Notes: generated by a model from the letters alone, not told the origin. DNA of 54,440 bases from an uncultured Lachnospiraceae bacterium (GCA_910584725.1 CAJUBE010000031.1:1-54440); one strand, 5' to 3'. Positions 1 through 10,102 are shown, counted from the stretch's first letter. Program-made: numbers and translations.

Positions 1-135
1 AATAATTTGCATCAGGCATTTGCGAGGGTTCCGGTGGTGATGTTTTTTCCGGGAATCTATAATGAGCAGGAATTGATTCTGTTTGGCGAGATAAAAGACG
101 ATAATTATTACAGAGCGTTTAAGTTGGTTACATAG
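1..135 (+). CDS. brxB: BrxB (DUF1788), C-terminal end only
   Basis: Only the last 44 codons lie in the window; the frame is open from base 1 to a TAG at 133-135. The tail reads PVVMFFPGIYN, then LILFGEIKDDNYYRAFKL, which is the conserved C-terminus of the DUF1788/BrxB family as I know it. BrxB is a small BREX core protein of uncertain biochemical role, normally encoded immediately before brxC. That is the arrangement here: its stop is 10 nt upstream of the brxC start and overlaps the brxC ribosome-binding site. The 5' end and any brxA lie outside the window. Confidence 0.8.
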   Translation, partial: NNLHQAFARVPVVMFFPGIYNEQELILFGEIKDDNYYRAFKLVT

Positions 136-145
136 GAGGATTATA

Positions 146-3100
146 ATGCAGATAAAGGAAATGTTTGCGAAACCGATAGACCGGGAGATTCAAGGAGTTA
201 TTATTGTTGGTCAGGGTGAAGAGACGAATGTTTCACAGGAACTTGAAGAGTATGTGGTTACCAGAGAACTGCAAAAGCATTTTGCGGATTTCTTTGAAGC
301 ATATAAGAAAGGGATTATAGGCAATACAAATGAAATTGGCGTATGGATATCAGGCTTTTTTGGCAGTGGTAAATCTCATTTTTTAAAGATTTTGTCCTAT
401 ATTCTTCAAAATAAAGAAATTGACGGGAAAAAGGCAATTGATTATTTTGAAAAGGATCACAAAATATCTGATGCGATGGTTTTGGCAGATATGAAACTGG
501 CGGCGGAAACGCCAACGGATGTAGTGCTTTTTAACATTGATTCTAAAAGCGATAGCAACAGTAAGCAGAATAAGGATGCGATTGTCAATGTTTTCTTAAA
601 GGTATTTAACGAGATGCGGGGATTGTGTGGAAGTTTACCTCATCTTGCGGATTTGGAAAGCCAGCTTATAGATGTGAATCAGTACATGGCATTTAAAGAA
701 GCATTTGTAGATGAATATGGCTCTGAGTGGGAGGAATCACGTCATAAGTTTGATTTTATTCAGGATGATGTGGTTGAAGCGCTTGTAAAGATTGGGTTTA
801 TGAGTGAAGCGGCTGCAAGAAATTGGTGTGAAAAGGCAACGGAAAACTACCGTATCAGTATTGAAGATTTTGCAAAACGCGTGAAAGCGTATATAAATAA
901 AAAGGGCAATAATCATCATGTTGTATTCATGGTGGATGAGGTGGGTCAGTATATTGGCGATGATTCTAACCTGATGCTAAATCTGCAGACTGTAAGGGAG
1001 GAGCTTTCCAAGGAGTGCAAAGGGAAAGCATGGGTTATCGTTACAAGCCAGCAGGATGTTGATTCTATCATGAAGGTAAAGGGGAATGATTTTTCTAAGA
1101 TTCAGGGGCGATTTGCAACGAGACTTGCGCTTTCTTCCGCAAATGTGGATGAGGTTATTAAAAAGAGGATATTAGAGAAGAATGATATCGGCGCACAGAC
1201 GCTCAGGCTTCTTTATGAGCAAAAGGCGACGGTGATCAAGAACCTTATTGTATTTAATGATGGCGTAGAGAAGAAACTCTATGCAGATGAGAATGATTTT
1301 TCGCTATGTTATCCATTTGTACCGTATCAGTTTAATCTTCTTGCGAGTGTCCTGACTTCTATTCGCACGCATGGAGCTTCCGGCAAGCATTTATCCGAGG
1401 GAGAACGCTCTATGCTTGCGCTGTTTAAGGAGTCGGCGGTAAAAATAATGAAGGAATCGGAGGGAGCGATTGTACCGTTTCATCGGTTTTATGATGCTTT
1501 GGAGAATTTCCTTGACCATAGTCACAGGGGTGTTATCATTCGAGCTTATGATAATAGCAGGATTAATCCAGAGAAAAAAACTTCGGATGTATTTGCGATT
1601 AATGTATTGAAAACGCTTTTTATGGTGAAATACATACTGGAGATTGAGGCGAATGTGGACAATATTACAAGTCTTATGATTAGTGGTATTGATGATGACC
1701 GCATTGCTTTGAAGGATGAGGTTGAGACAGCGCTAAAAACGCTTCAGCAACAGATGCTTGTACAAAAGAATGGCAGTATCTATGTGTTTCTGACAGACGA
1801 AGAGCAGGAAATCAATCGTGAGATTGACAGCCAGAATGTAGAGATGGCAGAGGTTATTAATAAAGTGTCAGAAGAGATATTTGAGAATATCGTTGCTGAT
1901 AAGAGATATCGATATCCTGCGCCTGCGGGTAATGCGGCGTTTAATGGGCGATATATGTTTTCATACAATCAGATTGTAGATGACAGACCCTATAAATCAA
2001 ATCAGAATTATGATGTGGGACTGCACATATTGACACCGTGGTACGAGGGCGGTAATGATGATGCAACGCTTCGTATGATGTCAGGAACGGGAAGAGAGGT
2101 ACTTGTGCTCTTGCCAAATGATTCCGCATTTCTTGATGAGTTGATGACGTGTTTGAAAATCGAAAAGTTTTTGCGGCTGAATACCTCATCACAATTGGCA
2201 AAGTACGAGACGATTAAAGAAGCAAAGCTCAGGGAAATGCGGGAACGCAACGCGAATGCCAAGTTATATCTGACGGAAGGATTGAAGGAAGCAACTGTTT
2301 ATGTAAATGGTGATGTGGCTCATTTGTCAGCCAAGGAAGTGAGCGGACGTATCAATGAAGCGATTGGGCGGCTTGTGCAGACAGTTTATCATAAGTTGTC
2401 GTATATTGAAGTGGCGATGGATGAAATGGCGGTGCGTAAGATATTTAGGACGAGTAATCAAATCAGCTTAAATCTTGCTGACGGGACAGAGCCTAATATC
2501 CATGCATTGGATGATGTGCTGCATTATATCAAGGGCAATACAGATATTCATATCAAGACTTCCATGAAAACCATAAAAGACCGTTTTATGAGCGCGCCAT
2601 ATGGCTTTGTGGAAGATGATATTTATTGGCTGATAGCGAGATTATTCCGGCGTGGTGACCTGACTTTTACTGTCAATGGAACAATTGTGACATTGATGAA
2701 TAAATCAGGAGATGAGCTTGTTGATTATATCACTAAGAAGCAATATGCAGATAAGCTTTTGATGGAAGTGAGAACCCGAGTAAACGAGAAGGATAAAAAG
2801 GCAGTACAGAAGGTTATGAAAGAATTGTTTGGCACTTCTCTGGTATCGGAAGATGAAGACACCGGTATGCAAAATTTCCAGAACTATTCACAAAAACGCA
2901 TTGATGAAATGGAAAATATGCGGATTAATTATCAGCATTACGCGTATCCGGGGAAGGAAGTGATAGAGGAAGGGAAAAAATTACTGCGTTCTGCGGTACA
3001 GCTTTCTGAATCAAAGGAATTTTATGAGTATGTTTCAAAGCATCAGGATGATTTTATGGACTACGCAGAAGATTATGAACCTGTGAAAACGTTCTTCGGC

Positions 3101-3775
3101 GGAGAGCAGCAGCAGATTTTTATGAGAGCTTTGGATATGCTTGAAATCTATGATGATAGTAAGACTTACATTGTGGATGAAGAACTTGAAAGCATTGTCG
3201 CCCGAATGAGAGCGATCGTGAAGATGAATAAACCGTATAGAGAGATTCCACAGCTCCCTGAACTTCGGGGAAAATTTATGGATGCCTATTCCAAGGTTCT
3301 GGAAGCGGCATCGGCTCCGGTCATGCAGTCAATTGAGGAGGCAAAAGACAGGGTAGTGGAGATTGCTGATACGAAAGCGTATGCTTCAGAGAAGAAACCG
3401 AAATATATGGAACTTTTTATGGAAATCAGAGAGGGCGCAGAAAGGTGTAATAATGTTTCTGTTCTCAGAAGCTATGCGGATAAAGCGGAAGCGATGAAAA
3501 TCCGTCTGTTGAATGAAATGGATGTATTAGACGCGGCTCTTGCGAGGAAACGAGCGGAGGAGGAAGAGAGTAAGCAGAATTCAGATGGCGGAACTGCGGA
3601 TATTTATATAAAAGTGCCGATTAAGAAAACCAAGAATGTTACGATTAAGAATGTTACCCATACTTCGTCATGGCGTATAGAGAGTGCGGAGGATGTTGAG
3701 AAATATGTAAATCAATTAAAAAAATCGCTGTTGGCGGAATTGGATGTAAGCGACATTATAAATGTTGAGTTTTAG
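146..3775 (+). CDS. brxC: BREX system P-loop protein BrxC
   Basis: This 1209-residue protein matches the size and layout of BrxC/PglY, the large ATPase of BREX phage defence. A Walker A motif GFFGSGKS lies at residues 70-77 and a Walker B VVFMVDE at about 259-265, followed by a long, mostly helical C-terminal part with charged coiled-coil stretches near the end. The start codon has the ribosome-binding site AGGAGG 5 nt upstream. BrxC is needed for both BREX methylation and phage restriction; its exact reaction is not established. It follows brxB and precedes an inserted ATPase/TOPRIM pair, where pglX would otherwise come next. No frameshift or missing motif was seen, so it should be functional. 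Confidence 0.93.
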   Translation: MQIKEMFAKPIDREIQGVIIVGQGEETNVSQELEEYVVTRELQKHFADFFEAYKKGIIGNTNEIGVWISGFFGSGKSHFLKILSYILQNKEIDGKKAIDYFEKDHKISDAMVLADMKLAAETPTDVVLFNIDSKSDSNSKQNKDAIVNVFLKVFNEMRGLCGSLPHLADLESQLIDVNQYMAFKEAFVDEYGSEWEESRHKFDFIQDDVVEALVKIGFMSEAAARNWCEKATENYRISIEDFAKRVKAYINKKGNNHHVVFMVDEVGQYIGDDSNLMLNLQTVREELSKECKGKAWVIVTSQQDVDSIMKVKGNDFSKIQGRFATRLALSSANVDEVIKKRILEKNDIGAQTLRLLYEQKATVIKNLIVFNDGVEKKLYADENDFSLCYPFVPYQFNLLASVLTSIRTHGASGKHLSEGERSMLALFKESAVKIMKESEGAIVPFHRFYDALENFLDHSHRGVIIRAYDNSRINPEKKTSDVFAINVLKTLFMVKYILEIEANVDNITSLMISGIDDDRIALKDEVETALKTLQQQMLVQKNGSIYVFLTDEEQEINREIDSQNVEMAEVINKVSEEIFENIVADKRYRYPAPAGNAAFNGRYMFSYNQIVDDRPYKSNQNYDVGLHILTPWYEGGNDDATLRMMSGTGREVLVLLPNDSAFLDELMTCLKIEKFLRLNTSSQLAKYETIKEAKLREMRERNANAKLYLTEGLKEATVYVNGDVAHLSAKEVSGRINEAIGRLVQTVYHKLSYIEVAMDEMAVRKIFRTSNQISLNLADGTEPNIHALDDVLHYIKGNTDIHIKTSMKTIKDRFMSAPYGFVEDDIYWLIARLFRRGDLTFTVNGTIVTLMNKSGDELVDYITKKQYADKLLMEVRTRVNEKDKKAVQKVMKELFGTSLVSEDEDTGMQNFQNYSQKRIDEMENMRINYQHYAYPGKEVIEEGKKLLRSAVQLSESKEFYEYVSKHQDDFMDYAEDYEPVKTFFGGEQQQIFMRALDMLEIYDDSKTYIVDEELESIVARMRAIVKMNKPYREIPQLPELRGKFMDAYSKVLEAASAPVMQSIEEAKDRVVEIADTKAYASEKKPKYMELFMEIREGAERCNNVSVLRSYADKAEAMKIRLLNEMDVLDAALARKRAEEEESKQNSDGGTADIYIKVPIKKTKNVTIKNVTHTSSWRIESAEDVEKYVNQLKKSLLAELDVSDIINVEF

Positions 3776-3806
3776 AAATGTTGATTGAGGATGGAGGGGA
3801 GAGCGT

Positions 3807-5027
3807 ATGGGGAAGATTGAGGGAATAAAAATAAAAAATTATGGTCCGCTAAGAGAGGTCGTTTTGGGGAGAACTCTTTCTCACCAGAAGCCGGAACCGT
3901 TAGGAAATATGATTACGATTATAGGTCCCAGTGGAAATGGGAAGAGTACACTGGCGGATGCGTTTGGGTTTATTGCAGATTGTCTCGAATTGGGACTTGA
4001 AGCAGCATGTGATGCGAATAATCGCGGCGGGTATGACCAATTAATCTCACAGGGGGTAAAAGAGCCGATTTCTTTTGAAATATATTATAGAGAGAATAAA
4101 AGTACGACGCCTATCACGTATGAGTTGGAGATTGACAAAGATAAATATGAACGCCCCTATGTTAAAATGGAGAGACTTAGATACCGTAATCAGAAGATAG
4201 GCAGACCGCTGTCCTTTTTATATCTGCAGAATGGAGTGGGATATGCATTTGAAGGGAAAAAGGGAGGACAGGACGAGCAGGGAAATGAGATAGACGGGAA
4301 AAAAGTGAATGTGAATTTGAGCGATAAAAGACGATTGGGAATTGTCACACTCGGAGCGATGAAGCAGTACGAGAGAATCGAAAAATTTCTTGGATTTCTG
4401 AGAAGCTGGTATTTGTGCTATTTTTTGCCAGATGTAGCGAGAAAGATTCAGACTGCGGCACCGCATCCCTATCTGGACCGTCATGGAAGCAATATCAATA
4501 ATGTGGCGCAATATATGTACCGTGAAAATAAGAATGATTTTATGAAGGTGTTGGAGCATATACAGGACAAGCTTCCCGGAATTTATAAGATTGAGCCGCA
4601 GAAATTTGATAATGGTCAAATGATGTTAAAGTTTTGGGAAAATGGATTTGAAAATGCATTCTATTCTCCGAAAATGTCAGATGGTACGTTAAAACTTTTT
4701 GCATATTATTTATTGTTGCATGAGAAAAATCCAAGACAACTGGTATTTATTGAGGAACCGGAGAATGGCCTTTATCACCATTATTTAGCTGATCTGGCGG
4801 GAGAGATGGCGGAAAATGTCGGGGACAGCAATAAAAAGCAACTATTTGTTACAACACATAGCCCCTTTTTTGTAAATGCGTTGAACCCGCAGGACGTCTG
4901 GGTTTTGAAAAAAGGTGAAGATGGGTATTCGACTGCCACGCGGGCTTCTGAGTATCCGTTTGTTAAGGAACTGTCAGAAGAAGGCGTGGAGTTGGGGGAC
5001 ATGTGGTATAGCAAATATTTTGGATAA
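3807..5027 (+). CDS. ABC/SMC-type ATPase of an OLD/PARIS-like pair
   Basis: A 406-residue AAA_15/AAA_21-type ATPase. Walker A is GPSGNGKS at residues 40-47. Walker B is LVFIEEPENG at about 312-321, followed by the switch histidine in TTHSP at about 349-353. The N-terminus (IKIKNYGPL) has the usual OLD/RecF-like first strand. It lies 31 nt after brxC, and its stop is 11 nt before a TOPRIM-like partner, so the two are surely co-transcribed. ATPase plus TOPRIM-like pairs act as abortive-infection effectors (PARIS AriA/AriB, OLD-like systems). I infer the same kind of role here, but the family is not identical to described PARIS as far as I can tell. It is not part of the minimal BREX set. Confidence 0.8.
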   Translation: MGKIEGIKIKNYGPLREVVLGRTLSHQKPEPLGNMITIIGPSGNGKSTLADAFGFIADCLELGLEAACDANNRGGYDQLISQGVKEPISFEIYYRENKSTTPITYELEIDKDKYERPYVKMERLRYRNQKIGRPLSFLYLQNGVGYAFEGKKGGQDEQGNEIDGKKVNVNLSDKRRLGIVTLGAMKQYERIEKFLGFLRSWYLCYFLPDVARKIQTAAPHPYLDRHGSNINNVAQYMYRENKNDFMKVLEHIQDKLPGIYKIEPQKFDNGQMMLKFWENGFENAFYSPKMSDGTLKLFAYYLLLHEKNPRQLVFIEEPENGLYHHYLADLAGEMAENVGDSNKKQLFVTTHSPFFVNALNPQDVWVLKKGEDGYSTATRASEYPFVKELSEEGVELGDMWYSKYFG

Positions 5028-5038
5028 GGAGCAGACTT

Positions 5039-5707
5039 ATGTATTTTCAATTTCTGACAGAGGACAAATCGGCAGAAGCGCTTGTGGAACAGATTATGAA
5101 GAAACTTAAAGAAGCCTATCCGAAACGGGAACTGTTCTATAATATCAAAAGTTTTCATGGAATCGGACATTTAAAAAGGCAGGGAAGTGTCCAGCAGCAA
5201 AAAACGGGGAAACTGTTAAATGATTTGTTTCCGATTATGCGAGGTATGGGTAAAGCACTTTTGCAAGTTGACCATGCGGCAATTATCGTGATTTTGGATA
5301 ATGATAAAAATGATAAGACGACTTTTCGGAATGAGTTGATTCAGATGGCTTCCAGCAATATGGTACTTATAGACCATGAATTTTGTATTGCTGTAAAAGA
5401 AATGGAAGCATGGCTGTTGGGCGATGTGAAGGCGATTGAGACGGCATATCCAAATGTCAGAAAATCGGCGTGGAAAGAGTATGAACAGGATGGGATATGT
5501 GACACGTGGGAGGTTCTTGCTAATGCGGTATATCCGGGCGGACTGGCTGCATTGAAAAGGAAAGCGGCGGGTGCTTATACACAAATTGGAATTGCAAAAT
5601 GTGAATGGGCAAGTTTGATTGGTGCACAAATGAGTCTTACGGAGAATGCATCGCCAAGCTATCAATTCTTTGTGAAAAGTTTGACGAAGCGGATAGAGAC
5701 GGCTTAG
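5039..5707 (+). CDS. DUF4276-type TOPRIM-like protein, partner of the ATPase
   Basis: This 222-residue protein begins YFQFLTEDKSAE, placing a glutamate (E8) after the first strand. An acidic DND triplet follows strand ILDNDKND at residues 87-89, and there is a conserved-looking KEMEAWLLGD at about 120-129. This Glu plus DxD layout is the metal-binding pattern of TOPRIM folds and matches DUF4276 proteins, which are often coupled to the ABC-type ATPase family encoded immediately upstream. It is the likely nuclease/effector half of the pair. The stop lies 38 nt before the pglX start; a longer pglX reading frame overlaps this gene but lacks a good start there. Confidence 0.72.
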   Translation: MYFQFLTEDKSAEALVEQIMKKLKEAYPKRELFYNIKSFHGIGHLKRQGSVQQQKTGKLLNDLFPIMRGMGKALLQVDHAAIIVILDNDKNDKTTFRNELIQMASSNMVLIDHEFCIAVKEMEAWLLGDVKAIETAYPNVRKSAWKEYEQDGICDTWEVLANAVYPGGLAALKRKAAGAYTQIGIAKCEWASLIGAQMSLTENASPSYQFFVKSLTKRIETA

Positions 5708-5745
5708 AGGAAAGCCGTTTATTTACTAAAGTAAGAGGAGCAGGG

Positions 5746-8700
5746 ATGAATAAGAATGTGATTAAAAACTTCGCAATCTGGGCGAGAAATAAGTTGATTG
5801 CAGATATACAGTACAAAGCGGGACTTATGGGTATTACAGCCGATGGGATGCATTCTGCATTGCCACAGTCTACGAAAGAGACGGAGTTTTATGATATTGG
5901 AACAGCAAAACCGTATGCCATCACGGGGGAGGCTGTTAAACAGCGCAGGAGTCTTGTAGATGCTATCAACCAGAAAGCAAGTGAGACAAGCTATCAGACT
6001 GCCTATAAATACATTATGGAAAGTGTGGCATATACTTGGTTTAACCGTCTGATTGCGATTCGCTTTATGGAGATTAACGACTATCTGCCGTCTCATATTC
6101 GGGTACTGTCCTCTGACAGCGGCAAGATGGAGCCGGATCTTGTGACGACTCCCTTTGATGCGGATTTGACATTTACGGAGAAAGAGAAGCAGGAGATTGT
6201 GCGGTTAAAAAATGAGAATCATCTGGACGAGTGTTTTCGGCTGTTATTCATTAAGCAATGTAATGCACTCAATGAAATACTTCCGGCACTTTTTGAAAAG
6301 ACAGCGGATTACACGGAGCTTCTGCTGAATATTTCTGCGATTGATAAGGAAGGTGTTGTTTATCATCTGGTAAATGATATATCAGAGGATGATTTTAACA
6401 TTGAAAAAGGGGGACAGGTTGAAATTATCGGCTGGCTGTATCAGTATTACAATACAGAGCCGAAAAATGAAGCCTTTGCAAAGAACGGGAAGATTACAAA
6501 GGAAGAGATTCCCGCGGTAACGCAGCTCTTTACGCCGGACTGGATCGTGCGCTATATGGTGGAGAATAGCCTTGGGCGACTGTGGGTAGAAGGGCATCCC
6601 AATGATTTGTTGAAATCCAAATGGAAATACTATCTGGACGAGGCGGAGCAGGAGCCGGAGGTACAGGAGAAGCTTGATGAGATACATAAAGAGTACGCGA
6701 AACTGACTCCGGAGGAGATTCGTTTTATTGACCCGTGTATGGGAAGCGGACATATCCTTGTCTATGCCTTTGATGTGCTGATGCAGATATATGAATCTGC
6801 CGGATATTCCCAGAGGGACGCGGCGCAGAGCATCTTAGAGAACAATCTCAATGGTCTGGACATTGATGATAGGGCGTATCAGATGGCGTATTTTGCGGTG
6901 ATGATGAAGGCGAGACAGTATAATCGCCGGATTCTGTCCGCAGAAACGGCTTGTCATGTGTATTCTATACAGGAGAGTAATCATATTAATAGAAATCAGC
7001 TCACATATTTTGGTGTGGGTTTCAGTGATGTGGAGAAAAATGATGCGTTGAATCAGATGGGAGGCTTGCTCGATACCTTTAAGGATGCGAAAGAGTATGG
7101 CTCTATTTTGCATGTCGAGGATTATGATTGGGAGTTGTTGAGACGATTCGTAGAAAATGTTGATGTGGATGGACAGATGACGTTTGATACGGTGGGATTG
7201 GAGCAGACTAGGGAAAAACTGCGGACGTTGATTGATATTGGTGAGGTGATGGCGAGAAAGTATGATGTGGTTGTGACGAATCCGCCGTATATGGCATTAA
7301 GCTCTGCTTCAGCCAATTTGTATACGAAAATGAAGAAAGATTTTCCGATTAGTCGAAATGATTTATATATGGTATTTATTGAAAGAGGCAGTAGGCTGAC
7401 TAAATATATTGGCTTACAGGCAATGATAACTCAGCACACATGGATGTTTTTGTCAAGATCTGTTGAATTAAGAGAAAAAATGCTACAATCAGATATTATT
7501 AATATGGTGCATCTGGGAACAAGAGCATTTGATGAAATTGGCGGGGAAATTGTGCAAACAGTTGCTTTTGTGCTCAGAAGGTGCAATACCAAAGGCTATT
7601 TATCTAAATTTGATCGTTTGGTCGATTACTTAAGACAAGAGGATAAAAGGAAAGCATTTTTAACTGCTAGTGATAGATACATACAGTCAAAAGAAATATT
7701 TGATTATGTACCAGGACGGATGTATATATATTGGCAGACTGATAATTTTATAAAAAATTTCGAAGAACATCTTGTTGGAGATAAAATAGATACAAGAGTT
7801 GGCTTGGATACAGGCAACAATGAAAAGTATATTCGTGTTTGGCAAGAGGTGGTATTTAATAATATTCTATTTAGCGCAAAAGTTGTGGGAGATGTGAAGA
7901 TACCATATAAGTGGGTTCCGCATACAAAAGGAGGGGCTTATAGAAAATGGTATGGAAATTTTGATTATGTATTGGCATTTGATGAGACTAGCTATAATGA
8001 GTTATTAAGTACGGGAAATCACTTGCCGTCCCGTCAATTTTATTTTTTGCCAGGTATAACCTGGTCGCGAATTAGTACTAATAATTTTGCAGTGAGATAC
8101 ACACCAAGTGGTATGGTTTTTAATTCCGCGTGTCCTACTGCGTTTGCGGAGGAAGATACATTGATGTATGCATTAGGTCTACTTAATACTAAGATTGTTA
8201 ATGCATATGTCATGGCATTAAGTCCAACTATGAATTTTCAAGCAGGCGATATAGATAAAATACCCTTTATCGTTAAAGAAAGAGATGCGGATAATGTTCG
8301 TAAATTAGTTAAAGTCTGTATAGAATTATCAAAAAATGATTATGATTCTTTTGAAACTTCATGGGATTTTATACAACATCCCTTGGTAGAGTTAGGGAAG
8401 AAATCAAAAGAAAGAACTAACAAGGGTGAATGGCAATATCGTATAGAAGATGCATTCTTCTGGTGGAATAATGAATGTGAGAATCGTTTCTCAAGTTTAA
8501 AAGCAAATGAGGAAGAACTGAACCGTATTTTTATTGAAATATATGGTCTGCAAGATGAATTAACGCCAGAAGTCGAGGATAAAGATGTAACAGTCCGTAA
8601 GGCAGATTTACAGAGAGATATCAAGAGCTTAATTTCCTATATTGTAGGGTGTATGTTTGGACGATATTCTCCGTATAAACCGGGATTGATTTATGCAGGC

Positions 8701-9504
8701 GGGGACTGGGAACGAACGTATGGCGATTTCCCAATTCAATCAGTAAAATTGGAGCCTGAAAAATATCAACATGGTACGTTTTTTTATACTTATGGTTACC
8801 CGATTCGCCCTTATTCAGAAGTGTATTTAAGGGACATGCCAGAAATAGATGATGCGCCCGATTTTTGGGGAGTAAGTGGTGATAACATTATTCCAATATC
8901 TGATGAAGAATATTTTGAGAATGATATAATTACACGATTTGCGCAGTTTGTAGAAATTGTGTACGGAGAAGAAACATTAGAAGAAAATCTTGACTTTATT
9001 GCCAAAGCACTTGGAAATAAGGGAAATACTTCTCGTGAGATTATCCGCAATTATTTCCTAAATGACTTTTTTAAGGATCATTGTAAGGTTTATCAAAAAC
9101 GCCCGATTTATTGGCTCTTTGACAGTGGTAAACAGAACGGGTTTAAAGCGCTTATTTATCTACATCGATATAATGCGGATACCATAGGAAATCTGCGTGT
9201 CGATTATCTGCATCGGATGCAAAGAGTTTATGAATCAGAAATAGAACGTATGCAGGATATGATTGACCACAGCATGAATAGCCGGGAGGTAGGGGCGGCA
9301 ACAAAGCGAAGAGAAAAATTGCAGAAGCAGTTAAAGGAGTGCCGTGATTATGATGAAAAGGTTGGGCACTTGGCATTGTCACGGATAGAACTTGATTTGG
9401 ATGATGGCGTTAAGGTAAATTATAGGAAAGTACAGACGGCGAGAGATGGCAGATTTTATGAGGTGCTTGCGGATTCCAAAAGCATTGTGGCGAAAGAAAA
9501 ATAA
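5746..9504 (+). CDS. pglX: BREX adenine-specific DNA methyltransferase PglX
   Basis: A 1252-residue N6-adenine methyltransferase, the modification enzyme of BREX. It shows the SAM-binding motif FIDPCMGSGH at residues 327-336 and the catalytic NPPY at 512-515. A long C-terminal region ends in a charged coiled coil and is the part expected to recognise the target site. The ATG at 5746 is chosen because AGGAG lies about 8 nt upstream and the sequence MNKNVIKNFAIWARNKL is the usual PglX N-terminus. The frame is open from 5605 but that part overlaps the upstream gene. Codons 500-900 are more AT-rich than the flanks. No homopolymer tract typical of phase variation was seen. Confidence 0.93.
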   Translation: MNKNVIKNFAIWARNKLIADIQYKAGLMGITADGMHSALPQSTKETEFYDIGTAKPYAITGEAVKQRRSLVDAINQKASETSYQTAYKYIMESVAYTWFNRLIAIRFMEINDYLPSHIRVLSSDSGKMEPDLVTTPFDADLTFTEKEKQEIVRLKNENHLDECFRLLFIKQCNALNEILPALFEKTADYTELLLNISAIDKEGVVYHLVNDISEDDFNIEKGGQVEIIGWLYQYYNTEPKNEAFAKNGKITKEEIPAVTQLFTPDWIVRYMVENSLGRLWVEGHPNDLLKSKWKYYLDEAEQEPEVQEKLDEIHKEYAKLTPEEIRFIDPCMGSGHILVYAFDVLMQIYESAGYSQRDAAQSILENNLNGLDIDDRAYQMAYFAVMMKARQYNRRILSAETACHVYSIQESNHINRNQLTYFGVGFSDVEKNDALNQMGGLLDTFKDAKEYGSILHVEDYDWELLRRFVENVDVDGQMTFDTVGLEQTREKLRTLIDIGEVMARKYDVVVTNPPYMALSSASANLYTKMKKDFPISRNDLYMVFIERGSRLTKYIGLQAMITQHTWMFLSRSVELREKMLQSDIINMVHLGTRAFDEIGGEIVQTVAFVLRRCNTKGYLSKFDRLVDYLRQEDKRKAFLTASDRYIQSKEIFDYVPGRMYIYWQTDNFIKNFEEHLVGDKIDTRVGLDTGNNEKYIRVWQEVVFNNILFSAKVVGDVKIPYKWVPHTKGGAYRKWYGNFDYVLAFDETSYNELLSTGNHLPSRQFYFLPGITWSRISTNNFAVRYTPSGMVFNSACPTAFAEEDTLMYALGLLNTKIVNAYVMALSPTMNFQAGDIDKIPFIVKERDADNVRKLVKVCIELSKNDYDSFETSWDFIQHPLVELGKKSKERTNKGEWQYRIEDAFFWWNNECENRFSSLKANEEELNRIFIEIYGLQDELTPEVEDKDVTVRKADLQRDIKSLISYIVGCMFGRYSPYKPGLIYAGGDWERTYGDFPIQSVKLEPEKYQHGTFFYTYGYPIRPYSEVYLRDMPEIDDAPDFWGVSGDNIIPISDEEYFENDIITRFAQFVEIVYGEETLEENLDFIAKALGNKGNTSREIIRNYFLNDFFKDHCKVYQKRPIYWLFDSGKQNGFKALIYLHRYNADTIGNLRVDYLHRMQRVYESEIERMQDMIDHSMNSREVGAATKRREKLQKQLKECRDYDEKVGHLALSRIELDLDDGVKVNYRKVQTARDGRFYEVLADSKSIVAKEK

Positions 9505-9519
9505 AATGGGAGGAATGTA

Positions 9520-9762
9520 ATGGAAAATGCTTTGCCAAAAGATTACACAAAAGAAGAAACAGAATTTGCAATATTCTGTATTGAAAACGTGGCGTTACAC
9601 TTGAAAGTGGACGCTTCCGTTGTCTACCATATATTTGCTAAAAAAAGTGATATTTTAGACAGCTATATCATTCCTTGTTATGATGTGCTTCATACGCAGG
9701 GGAAAGAATATATTGTGAATGATCTGATTGATTTGATGCAGGAAAAAGGAGTTGCATTATGA
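9520..9762 (+). CDS. DUF3791 family small protein
   Basis: An 80-residue acidic protein beginning 15 nt after pglX and overlapping the next reading frame by the ATGA-type junction at 9759-9762. The sequence (FAIFCIENVALHL, then a short helix pair and DLIDLMQEKG) fits DUF3791, a small family usually encoded directly before DUF3990 proteins, exactly as seen here. The pair looks like a toxin-antitoxin or effector-immunity unit by architecture, but I know of no proven reaction. The downstream partner is broken, so this gene may be an orphan antitoxin-like remnant. Confidence 0.68.
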   Translation: MENALPKDYTKEETEFAIFCIENVALHLKVDASVVYHIFAKKSDILDSYIIPCYDVLHTQGKEYIVNDLIDLMQEKGVAL

Positions 9763-10102
9763 TTATATTTCACGGATCCGACAGAGAAATAGTGAGACCG
9801 GATATTTTGCATTCAAGGAGAGAAGTTGATTTCGGAGTTGGTTTCTATACGACGCTGATTGAAGAACAGGCAAAGAACTGGTGCAGGAAGTTTATCAGGA
9901 AGGGGAAACAAGGATTTGTCTGATATACGATATTGTAATGGGCGGTGTGGCGAATGACCGTGTATTTGATACGATGGAATTATATTTTGAAAATTTGATC
10001 AGCCGCACAGAGGCAATCGGCAGACTGGCGATGGAAAAGCCTAATATGCAGATTTGTTTTCGCAGACAAGAGATTTGTTGGAGGAATATTTGGTTTTTAT
10101 AA
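9759..10102 (+). pseudogene. DUF3990 gene, frameshifted
   Basis: From ATG 9759 the frame encodes MIIFHGSDREIVRPDI, then RREVDFGVGFYTT and EEQAKNW, the N-terminus typical of DUF3990 (related to ADP-ribosyltransferase-like folds). It hits a TGA at 9921-9923. The rest continues in another frame from about 9881 (IYDIVMGGVANDRVFDTM, then MEKPNMQICF) to a stop at 10100-10102. The middle also appears shortened relative to the family, and the final residues are out of frame again. At least two lesions therefore separate it from a working gene. Its intact DUF3791 neighbour overlaps the start by 4 nt. Confidence 0.7.

Noticed and set aside
5605..5745. Upstream extension of the pglX reading frame
   Set aside because: It overlaps the DUF4276 gene by about 100 nt, has no ribosome-binding site, and the residues do not resemble PglX; ATG 5746 has a good site.
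5746..9504. Phase-variable homopolymer tract in pglX
   Set aside because: No mononucleotide run long enough was found, and the frame is continuous.
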